Shown here piece by piece: positions 57,313 through 64,000 of a stretch of DNA of 64,000 nt. Origin of the DNA: Microcystis aeruginosa FD4 (GTDB taxonomy: Bacteria; Cyanobacteriota; Cyanobacteriia; Cyanobacteriales; Microcystaceae); assembly GCF_009792235.1 (NCBI RefSeq), contig NZ_CP046973.1, positions 3,844,001 through 3,908,000 of the forward strand. The letters run 5' to 3'. The notes under the pieces are model-generated. The model did no database searches. It had not been told where the DNA came from and saw nothing but the letters and a program-made list of their open reading frames with translations. Numbering within the stretch: position 1 is the first letter of the stretch; each line of letters opens with the position of its first letter. The translations under genes and the position numbers were made by a program.

Positions 57313-58473
57313 ATGACTATCATTGTCGATTATCGCTTTCCGCCGGCTATTAATGCCGAAAAACAGGCAAAAACGATCGCTATCGGTCAAACCGCTGGCA
57401 CTTGGAGCGATCGCCACAGTCATCGTCAAGAGCAGCTGCAACAACACCTAGGGGAAGTGGTGGGGATCAGGGAGGAAGCCGACGGTTATAAGGTGGCTAG
57501 GGTGCGTTTTCCCCAGATAAACGTTGAAAATGACATCGCCAGTCTTTTAACCATGATTTTCGGCAAATATTCCATGGCTGGAGCCGGAAAAGTGGTGGGG
57601 GTGTATCTCCCCGAAACCTACGGCACAAAAGCCAAGCTGGGAATCACAGGAATTAGGCAACGTTTGGGGGTTTATGATCGACCTCTAGTCATGGCAATTT
57701 TTAAACCCGCTTTAGGACTATCGGCCCAAGATCACGCCGATATCCTGCGAGAAGTGGCTTTTGCTGGCTTAGACGTGATTAAAGATGATGAAATCATGGC
57801 GGATCTTCCCGTGGCTCCCACCCACGAGCGCCTAGATTGTTGTCGCCTGGTTTTAGAGGAAGTGCGGCAGCAAACCGGTAGAAATGTTCTTTATGCGGTC
57901 AATGTCACCGGAAAAGCGGACGAATTGCAGAGAAAAGCCCGTTTATTAGTGAAACATGGGGCTAATGCCCTATTATTAAACGTTCTTACCTACGGTTTTT
58001 CCGTTTTAGAAGCTTTAGCCAGTGATCCAGCGATCGATGTTCCTATTTTCGCCCATCCTGCCTTTGCCGGAGCAATGTGTGCCGGTACTGATACGGGATT
58101 AGCCTATTCTGTGGTTTTGGGAACGATGATGGCCCACGCAGGAGCCGATGCGGTGCTATATCCCGCCGCTTATGGTAGTTTACCCTTCGATCCCCAGGAG
58201 GAGGGCAAAATTCGCGATATTTTGCGCGATAGAAACGTTTTTCCAGTTCCCTCGGCCGGCATTCGTCCCGGTATTGTTCCCCAGGTCCTTGGGGACTACG
58301 GACGTAATGTTATCCTCAATGCGGGAACCGGAATTATGGACCACCCATCGGGACCGGCCAGTGGTGTGAGAGCCTTTTTTGAAGCTTTAGCGAGAATAGA
58401 AGCGGGTGAGTCATTTGATCCCGCCAATTTGCCGGAAGGAGCCTTAAAACAGGCAATTCTAGAGTGGGGTTAA
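57313..58473 (+). CDS. mtnW: RuBisCO-like protein, probable 2,3-diketo-5-methylthiopentyl-1-phosphate enolase
   Basis: 386 residues, shorter than RuBisCO large subunit (about 475). It has the RuBisCO barrel: MAIFKPALGLSAQDHADILR with the strand-1 lysine, and GLDVIKDDEIMADL with the carbamylated-lysine/metal motif KDDE. It also has LYAVNVTGKADEL, FAHPAFAGAMCAG and YGSLPFDPQEEGKIRDILRD. Carboxylase-specific loop-6 sequence is absent. Members from Microcystis and Bacillus work in methionine salvage as the enolase MtnW, and the first was studied in Microcystis. No other salvage genes lie beside it. It starts right after a heptamer tract and has no clear operon partner. Confidence 0.88.
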   Translation: MTIIVDYRFPPAINAEKQAKTIAIGQTAGTWSDRHSHRQEQLQQHLGEVVGIREEADGYKVARVRFPQINVENDIASLLTMIFGKYSMAGAGKVVGVYLPETYGTKAKLGITGIRQRLGVYDRPLVMAIFKPALGLSAQDHADILREVAFAGLDVIKDDEIMADLPVAPTHERLDCCRLVLEEVRQQTGRNVLYAVNVTGKADELQRKARLLVKHGANALLLNVLTYGFSVLEALASDPAIDVPIFAHPAFAGAMCAGTDTGLAYSVVLGTMMAHAGADAVLYPAAYGSLPFDPQEEGKIRDILRDRNVFPVPSAGIRPGIVPQVLGDYGRNVILNAGTGIMDHPSGPASGVRAFFEALARIEAGESFDPANLPEGALKQAILEWG

Positions 58474-58528
58474 GAGCAACTTTTTCAAATGCACTATAAA
58501 GACATTTTGTCAAGCATTTTTAGAAAAG

Positions 58529-59812
58529 TTAACAAATAATCTCCCGTTTTAGATAGGGTTGCAGCACTTCCGGCACTTTTACTGTCCCGTCTGCCTGTTG
58601 ATAATTTTCTAGGACAGCGGCCATAGTACGACCGATCGCTAATCCCGAACCGTTGAGAGTGTGGACAAAATTAGTGCCTTTTTGCCCTTTTTCTTTAAAG
58701 CGAATATTTGCCCGTCGTGCCTGGAAGTCTCTAAAATTAGAACAACTGGAAATTTCCCGATAGGTATTAGCCGAAGGTAGCCATACTTCTAAGTCATAAC
58801 ATTTAGCAGCCGCAAAACCCAAGTCACCGCTACACAATTCAATCACCCGATAGGGCAACTGTAAAGCTTGCAGGATTGCCTCCGCATTAGCGACTAAACT
58901 TTCGTGTTCCTGAGCAGAAGCGTCAGGATGGACAATTTTGACCATTTCCACCTTATTAAATTGATGCAAACGGATCAAGCCCCTCGTATCCTTGCCATAG
59001 CTGCCCGCTTCTCGACGAAAACAGGGAGTATAGGCACAGTGTTTTATTGGTAATTGCTCCGATGAGAGGATTTCATCGCGATAGAGGTTAGTTACGGGTA
59101 CTTCTGCCGTTGGTGCTAACCAAAGCTCATCATCTCGACATTTAAAGCTTTCTTCCGCGAATTTTGGCAGTTGTCCCGTCCCGCGCAGGGAGTCACTATT
59201 AATTAAAATTGGTGGTAAAACTTCTGTATAACCGGCGACAATATGGCGATCGAGCATAAAATTAATTAAGGCTCTTTCTAGGGCTGCCCCGACAGCGATA
59301 AGATTAACAAAACGACTCTGGGCGATCTTTACTGCCCGTTCAAAGTCTAAAATGCCCAATTTTTCCCCAATTTCCCAGTGAGGCAAAATATTCGGGTTGG
59401 TGGGTTTATATTCCTCTCCCCAGCGTCTGACTTCGACATTTTCCCGTTCATCCTTACCGATGGGGGTGGTTTCACTGGGTAAATTGGGTAAATCTAAGAT
59501 TTTTTGGTCAATGGCCGCTTTAATCTCTTTTTCCTGCGGTTCTAATTGAGCTAGTTTACTTTTAATCTCGTTTCCTTCTGTTTTCATTGCCAAAATTTCG
59601 GGACTGTTGACATCGCTGCCACTTTTCACTTTTTGTCCCACCAATTTACCGATTTCGTTACCCCGGGCCTGTAAACTGCTGCGTTCTAACTCTAAAGCCT
59701 TCTGTTGTTGATTTAACTGGAGAATAGGGGCAATATCATAACTCCCTCCCCGACTATCTAAGCGTTTCTGTACTTCCTCTGGATTTTCTCTAATTTGCTT
59801 TAGGTCTAACAT
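58529..59812 (-). CDS. serS: Seryl-tRNA synthetase
   Basis: 427 residues, full length. The N-terminal long coiled-coil arm (about 30-100, LELERSSLQARGNEIGKLVG) grips the tRNA. The class II catalytic core has TEVLPPILINSDSLRGTGQL (motif 1 region), CFRREAGSYGKDTRGLIRLH (motif 2) and LNGSGLAIGRTMAAVLENYQ (motif 3). It charges tRNA-Ser in the cytosol. Stands alone; no T-box or terminator is recognised. Confidence 0.97.
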   Translation of the reverse strand: MLDLKQIRENPEEVQKRLDSRGGSYDIAPILQLNQQQKALELERSSLQARGNEIGKLVGQKVKSGSDVNSPEILAMKTEGNEIKSKLAQLEPQEKEIKAAIDQKILDLPNLPSETTPIGKDERENVEVRRWGEEYKPTNPNILPHWEIGEKLGILDFERAVKIAQSRFVNLIAVGAALERALINFMLDRHIVAGYTEVLPPILINSDSLRGTGQLPKFAEESFKCRDDELWLAPTAEVPVTNLYRDEILSSEQLPIKHCAYTPCFRREAGSYGKDTRGLIRLHQFNKVEMVKIVHPDASAQEHESLVANAEAILQALQLPYRVIELCSGDLGFAAAKCYDLEVWLPSANTYREISSCSNFRDFQARRANIRFKEKGQKGTNFVHTLNGSGLAIGRTMAAVLENYQQADGTVKVPEVLQPYLKREIIC

Positions 59813-60008
59813 GGTACGAGTCAGTAAAAAGTAAAAATTAAGTGGGGGAGTCGGGGAATTGGCAGCCTGAGGGGAAATGTTCTCAATCCCTAACCAATGG
59901 TCAATAATAACTCAAAACTTAACTAAAATATCGGTTGAAAGCCGCCGGTAAAATTAGCGGCAGCGGAAACTGGGGTATATTTAATTTTGGTGTCTGGAGT
60001 TAAGTCTC

Positions 60009-60611
60009 ATGCTCAAATATCTGCCTGTTAAATTCCTGCGTTTTTTAGCGATTAGCTGTCTTGTCACGCTAATTTCTCTAGGATTTGACCGTTTACACCC
60101 CGTTAAAGCTAATCCCACCCTTATAGCTCAAAATGCTTGGGCCGGGGCCTCCTTCCCCGTGGAAAACTTTCAAACCTATACCTCCGGTTTCGGTTATCGT
60201 TCCTCTCCCATGGATGGCAGTCAACAATTTCATGCTGGTTTAGACATGGCCGCACCCTTAGGCAGTTATATTCGCAATTGGTGGACCGGCAGAATCGTCG
60301 AATTATCCGATCATACAGGCTGTGGCACCATGATTAAGATGCAATCGGGTCAGTGGACGCATATTTATTGTCATCTCATGGGTTCGGTTCAATCCGATAG
60401 CCGTGGTACTTTTTTGATTGATAGGTCAGGAGGAATCGTCCTTACTCTCGGTCAGGATATACCGGCAGGGGCGCGCATGGCTAGAGTGGGAATGACCGGA
60501 CGCACCACCGGACCGCACCTGCACTGGGGACTGATGTACGGCAATCAATACGTTGACCCCGCTTTGGTTTTAAATGCTATGTACGGTTCTAATCCTTCGG
60601 GTAATAGTTAA
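60009..60611 (+). CDS. Exported M23-family (LytM-like) peptidase
   Basis: 200 residues. A hydrophobic N-terminus (FLRFLAISCLVTLISLGF) is a signal peptide. The M23 domain (about 60-195) shows the zinc ligands: FHAGLDMAAPLG (HxxxD) and GPHLHWGLMYG (HxH), plus YCHLMG, so it should be active. M23 enzymes cut peptide cross-links of peptidoglycan. It is short, with no LysM or coiled-coil domain, so it is probably freely soluble in the periplasm. Confidence 0.92.
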   Translation: MLKYLPVKFLRFLAISCLVTLISLGFDRLHPVKANPTLIAQNAWAGASFPVENFQTYTSGFGYRSSPMDGSQQFHAGLDMAAPLGSYIRNWWTGRIVELSDHTGCGTMIKMQSGQWTHIYCHLMGSVQSDSRGTFLIDRSGGIVLTLGQDIPAGARMARVGMTGRTTGPHLHWGLMYGNQYVDPALVLNAMYGSNPSGNS

Positions 60612-60949
60612 TATCTCCTGCAAAAATCAAAAATCTTCCCTTAGGTGAGGAGACTCCGAGGCGGTCGAGAGGAGACAGGAGCAGATTTCACAGAAGTGAG
60701 TCCCGATTGAAACGCTGAAAAGCCTATCTATCAAGGGATTTGGTTCTTCGGTTTGTCTTATGCAACGGACAGGGTTATAAGAAATGAAACTCTTATAGAG
60801 AAAGACATTTGGCGATTTTTGTCAATTGTTTTCGCTCTAGAGCGAACTAATCAAATCGCCAATTCAAAAATGAACCGCATCAACCTCAAGAGTTGACAAA
60901 GAAAGGCTCATCAGGTACTGTCTGATCATTAACAACAACAAATCAGACC
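60612..60949. other. Intergenic region with coding relic copy 2
   Basis: Positions 60741-60854 repeat the relic at 8968-9082, and here the frame IWRFLSIVFALERTNQ is also visible but followed by different sequence. The remainder leads into a degenerate IS30 element. No intact gene is seen. Confidence 0.6.
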
Positions 60950-61480
60950 CAAAAACGAAGCACCCAACATCTTAACATAGAACAAAGAAACTTGCTCTAC
61001 CAACTTAGTCAAGAGGGAAATTTATCTCAACGGCAAATGGCCGTCGGGCGCGGATGCCATCAAAGCACGATAGCACGAGAATTAAAAAGGAATCAAAGTT
61101 CCCTCGGCTGCTATCTACCTGACACAGCACAAGCTAAGAGCGAGATGCGGCGAAAAAATGCCAAACAACCCTTTTAAAATGTCAGCGAGTCAGCCTTAGA
61201 GTTGGTGAAAGAAGGATTGAAAAATTATCATAGTCCCGAACAAATAGCAGGTCGTCTGAAAAGAGCCAGTCAAGAATCGCTCAGTCATGTAAATGAGCAT
61301 ACTAATGGACTGTTAAGACAATTTTTTCCCAAGGGGACAAATTTTAAAATCCTTAAGCCAGAGGAGGTGGAAAGAGCCGTAAACTTAATTAACAATCGTC
61401 CTCGAAAATGTCTTGACTATCGTACCCCGAATGAGGTATTCTATGAAGGTAGATCAGACAGTGATGCAATTCAGACTTGA
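60950..61480 (+). pseudogene. IS30-family transposase with internal deletion
   Basis: The 5' part reads HLNIEQRNLLYQLSQEGNLS, then RQMAVGRGCHQSTIARELKR, the IS30 N-terminal helix-turn-helix, with a stop at 61175-61177. Another frame from 61202 has KNYHSPEQIAGRLKRAS (family block), then jumps to NEHTNGLLRQFFPKGTNF and NLINNRPRKCLDYRTPNEVF, the C-terminus. The central DDE segment is missing. It is a deletion derivative that cannot transpose itself. Confidence 0.85.
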
Positions 61481-61849
61481 ATCGGCCACATTATTTTGTC
61501 TAGTCTTGAATTGTTTGAATATAGCATTTGCTGGATCTAACTTTTCTTGGGGGGTTGTTTATGGTTCAGAAACGAACATTCAAGAGGCACAAACAGAAAT
61601 TAATCAACTGGACGATTGCCACAATATCGAAACCTTGAGCGTTTATTATTTAAACGTAGCAACTTTTATGTGAGTGTCATCCTATTCCCAACCGAGCAAG
61701 ATGCTAATAACGCTCTACCAATAATAGAGAATGAATATAAAAGAGGCTCATTTGTCAGACCTCTTAACGAGTGGTGTCCCAATTGGAAAAACCAGGAAAA
61801 GAAAGAAAAGACAGAAAGTGGCATACCCTATTTTGACTACGGAATATGA
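61464..61849 (+). pseudogene. Exported hypothetical protein, frameshifted
   Basis: A signal-peptide frame from 61464 (MQFRLESATLFCLVLNCLNI, cleavage near AFAG) continues NFSWGVVYGSETNIQEAQTE and loses sense near 61630. A second frame then reads KRSNFYVSVILFPTEQDANN and ends with GSFVRPLNEWCPNW... FDYGI at 61849. Together they look like one small exported protein of about 125 residues disrupted by a one- or two-base indel around 61625-61650. The family is unknown. Confidence 0.6.
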
Positions 61850-61929
61850 GAAATCCTTGTCAGAAAAACTAGGGTAATCATTCCTTGATCGCCCTACATT
61901 TGTTTTGATGTTTGCTTGATAAATAAGCT

Positions 61930-62244
61930 CTAAGATTGGAGCAAATCTACTGAAGTATTATCGATTAACCCAGCAACAGCATCAAGATAATCATTAAGTT
62001 CCATTTTCTGAGCTTGGGCAAATAAATTAAGGGTTTCTATCTTTGTTCCTTCTCCCTGTTCAATGCGTCTCACTTGACGCTCGGATGTTCCTATAATATC
62101 TGATTGTCGCAGTTGATGCTGTTTGCATAAAGATATAATCGCTTGACCAAAAATCTGATCATGTTTTAATTTAATCGCTGCAAACTTTTGTTTTGCAGCT
62201 GGTTCAATTACACTCAAAAAAGCCGCTATATCAAACTCCACCAA
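61930..62244 (-). CDS. XRE-type helix-turn-helix protein (intact paralogue)
   Basis: 104 residues: MVEFDIAAFLSVIEPAAKQK, then FAAIKLKHDQIFGQ, a helix-turn-helix (CKQHQLRQSDIIGTSERQVR) and GEGTKIETLNLFAQAQKMEL, NTSVDLLQS. Apart from the start and a few substitutions it matches the gene split by IS5 at 28828-30081. It may be a DNA-binding regulator or the antitoxin-like part of a small module; no toxin gene is adjacent. It sits between IS debris on both sides, consistent with a mobile origin. Confidence 0.82.
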   Translation of the reverse strand: MVEFDIAAFLSVIEPAAKQKFAAIKLKHDQIFGQAIISLCKQHQLRQSDIIGTSERQVRRIEQGEGTKIETLNLFAQAQKMELNDYLDAVAGLIDNTSVDLLQS

Positions 62245-62311
62245 TTATGCCTTGTTGGGTTTTCCTTCGGTCAACCTAAACTACAAAGGGGATTATACCG
62301 AGGGATTGGCT

Positions 62312-62475
62312 GATGTTAAAACTATTTGGTTGGGACTGCGAAGGTTACATGATATCAGCGAGAATTGGAAACTATTCCATCAAATTAGTTCCCCCATAGA
62401 ACCTCCTTGAGCCATCTTGCACACTTTTCTCTTTTTGTCAAATTTTATGTTAAGAAAGATGTGACTAATGGATAG
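62312..62475 (+). mobile_element. Truncated IS4-type element (transposase 3' end)
   Basis: Begins within VKTIWLGLRRLHDIS-coding sequence, continues to IEPP and a stop, and ends in the 27-bp terminal repeat (62449-62475), matching the left end of the element at 47971. The rest of the element is gone. It also shows the correct transposase frame, supporting the frameshift call in the other copy. Confidence 0.88.
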
Positions 62476-62610
62476 CGGGAGTATCTGACAATTTTTAACA
62501 CCTACCTACTTAAGTTGTGAAATTCATTGAGTTTTCTAGAAATCTCGGCCAGAGGCGAAAAAATCAGCGACAATGATATAAATAGAGTTATCAACACAAG
62601 TAAAGCGATT

Positions 62611-63258
62611 ATGACTGTAGCCACGACGAACGCCCGAGATATTTTCCGCTCCGCCTACGAAAACCGTTACACTTGGGATGAAGGATTTCCCGGTTACACT
62701 GCCGATATTATCCTCACTCAAGGGGAGGAAGTCTATACGGGCAAAATTCAAGTTAATGCCGATTATAGTGTGGAAGTAACCGGCATTGATGACGAGAAAG
62801 TGCAAGAAAGTATCTATAATCAAATGCGCGACATCGTTACTCACCGTAAAAGAGGCAATTTTGATGCTTCCCACGGCAAAAACCAGTTTAATTTCGGCGA
62901 AAATGATCCCACCGGTGCGGTAGAAATTCTTGTCACCGGCGATGCGATGGGGTCTAATTATAAAGTCCGCGGCCAAGAAATCTGTCAAGTCAGTCGAGTC
63001 ATGGGACCGATGGCTTTTACTATTAATACCGAGGAAAGTCTCGATACGGGAGAAGGTTATATTTCTATTCGCTATAATGCCATTTTCCGCAATGCTAAAA
63101 CCGATGAATTAAAGGGAAAACGTGACTTTAAGGAAACCTACGAAAAAATCGGTAATTATTATTTACCCTCCTGTCAAGTGATTAACGCAATCGACGCCGG
63201 GGGCGAAAAATCCACCACAGAATTTACTTTTATCAATCTACAGCTTTTAGAATCTTAA
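62611..63258 (+). CDS. DUF3386-family cyanobacterial protein
   Basis: 215 residues from the ATG at 62611 (MTVATTNARDIFRSAYENRY), which matches the family's usual start; the frame is open for 28 codons upstream but that is debris from the adjacent region. YTWDEGFPGYTADIILTQGE, CQVSRVMGPMAFTINTEES and YLPSCQVINAIDAGGEKSTT are the main blocks. No signal or membrane segment. The function is unknown; members are widespread in cyanobacteria and plastid-related lineages. Confidence 0.85.
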   Translation: MTVATTNARDIFRSAYENRYTWDEGFPGYTADIILTQGEEVYTGKIQVNADYSVEVTGIDDEKVQESIYNQMRDIVTHRKRGNFDASHGKNQFNFGENDPTGAVEILVTGDAMGSNYKVRGQEICQVSRVMGPMAFTINTEESLDTGEGYISIRYNAIFRNAKTDELKGKRDFKETYEKIGNYYLPSCQVINAIDAGGEKSTTEFTFINLQLLES

Positions 63259-63331
63259 GGGTTATCCCCGCCCAAAAAGCGTTAGGATTGAAGTAACTAC
63301 ACTCTAATAAATCTCTGACCAGAGGCTGATT

Positions 63332-63568
63332 ATGTCCTTAACACTGACTCCCAATAACGTCGAACAAGTCTTAGATGAAATGCGCCCCTACCTGATGGCC
63401 GATGGTGGTAACGTGGAATTAGTCGAAATCGACGGGCCAGTCGTCAAACTGCGTCTTCAAGGCGCTTGCGGTTCCTGTCCCAGTTCCACCATGACCCTAA
63501 AAATGGGCATCGAACGTCGTCTCCGGGAAGTGATTCCCGAAATTGCCGAAGTCGAACAAGCTTTCTAA
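63332..63568 (+). CDS. NifU-like Fe-S cluster scaffold protein (Nfu)
   Basis: 78 residues, the length of cyanobacterial Nfu. VEQVLDEMRPYLMADGGNVE and LQGACGSCPSSTMTLKMGIE contain the CxxC (CGSC) that holds a transient Fe-S cluster between two monomers. It delivers clusters to photosystem I and other proteins, and is essential in Synechocystis. It lies 73 bases after the DUF3386 gene on the same strand. A possible ribosome site AGAGG precedes the ATG. Confidence 0.95.
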   Translation: MSLTLTPNNVEQVLDEMRPYLMADGGNVELVEIDGPVVKLRLQGACGSCPSSTMTLKMGIERRLREVIPEIAEVEQAF

Positions 63569-63769
63569 ATCTTGGTTTAATTAATTCTCACCACCGCCCG
63601 ATTGACTAAGTTAAATTAGCGATCGGGCATAATATTAATTATATATTTTTTTCTGCAAGATTGATAAAATTACAGAATTAATTAAGATAAAAAGTATCTT
63701 TTTTAGCCGATTAACCAGCCAATTAAGCATTAACATATACTTGAAAATTTTTATTAAAACTCAAAAATT

Positions 63770-64000
63770 ATGACGGAAAATATCCCCACCATTGTGGTCA
63801 TGCACGGCGACCAAACTGGAGAAGAACTATTACTAGAAGCCCTGAGAGTATTGCAACCTTCGATAATTCGTCAACCGCTTAACTTTGCCGATTTTGATCT
63901 TAGTTTAGCCCAGCGTCGCCAGAGTAACAATCAAGTGGTTTATGAGGCCGCCGAAGCGACTCTCAAAACCGGATTAGCCCTGAAAGCTGCTACTATTACC
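63770..64000 (+). CDS. Isocitrate/isopropylmalate dehydrogenase family protein, 5' part only
   Basis: 77 codons visible, then the window ends. TIVVMHGDQTGEELLLEALR corresponds to the GDGxGxE start of decarboxylating dehydrogenases, and LKTGLALKAATIT to the region before the substrate serine. It is probably an isocitrate dehydrogenase-like enzyme making 2-oxoglutarate, but the substrate residues lie outside the window. Confidence 0.8.
   Translation, partial: MTENIPTIVVMHGDQTGEELLLEALRVLQPSIIRQPLNFADFDLSLAQRRQSNNQVVYEAAEATLKTGLALKAATIT

Overview
The window looks like the chromosome of a bloom-forming cyanobacterium very close to Microcystis. The evidence is a phytoene synthase/desaturase pair, a Ycf37-like photosystem I assembly factor, a TLP40-type lumenal cyclophilin, a RuBisCO-like protein of the kind known from Microcystis, many GCGATCGC (HIP1) octamers, moderate-to-low G+C, 7-bp tandem-repeat tracts between genes, and many insertion sequences with decayed neighbours.

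Positions 1-7.7 kb (minus strand) hold a signalling and envelope cluster. In transcription order it is: a lipoprotein-like HtrA relative that lacks its catalytic His and Ser and ends in an FHA domain; a double Ser/Thr kinase with a membrane helix and a C-terminal GUN4 domain; a secreted GUN4 protein; and a secreted Pro/Thr-rich protein cut by the window edge. An IS5-family element sits exactly in the stop codon of the first gene. An IS630 element follows. At 9-11 kb a SEFIR-domain membrane protein is divergent from a small conserved membrane protein, which could be a defence or stress-signalling pair.

Positions 12-36 kb are mostly core genes: crtB and crtP, a P2A cation ATPase followed by an SLC13/RCK transporter, ycf37, a REC-GGDEF protein overlapping a periplasmic binding protein, a Ski2-like helicase, a TPR protein, a YceD/DUF177 protein, a GT9 glycosyltransferase, ligA, two Uma2 paralogues that share an identical 3' half, pepP and a PhzF-like protein. 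A second IS5 copy (28873-29796) splits an XRE-type gene whose intact paralogue lies at 61930-62244.

Positions 36.6-47.7 kb form a glycan-decoration island: a GT-GT-FkbM fusion, three complete FkbM methyltransferases, two FkbM remnants, another SAM methyltransferase and a membrane glycosyltransferase. It ends in a 685-residue RTX-type surface protein with its own near-consensus promoter and a strong terminator. The arrangement suggests a secreted protein together with its modifying enzymes.

Positions 47.7-53.3 kb are a tandem array of Rpn/DUF2887-DUF4351 nuclease-like genes on the minus strand: two full-length copies and four short stand-alone C-terminal copies. The copies differ in the number of in-frame 12-bp Gly-Leu-Glu-Arg units and are separated by four copies of a palindrome-rich spacer. 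One short copy is interrupted by a frameshifted IS4-type element with a 9-bp target duplication. The stand-alone C-terminal copies resemble the internally translated inhibitor proteins known for E. coli Rpn nucleases.

Positions 53.8-64 kb return to core genes (a regulatory-domain methyltransferase, the TLP40-like cyclophilin, RuBisCO-like MtnW, serS, an M23 peptidase, a DUF3386 protein, an Nfu-type Fe-S scaffold and the start of an isocitrate/isopropylmalate dehydrogenase). Between 60.7 and 62.5 kb these are broken by decayed IS30 and IS4 pieces. I recognised no rRNA, tRNA or CRISPR array.
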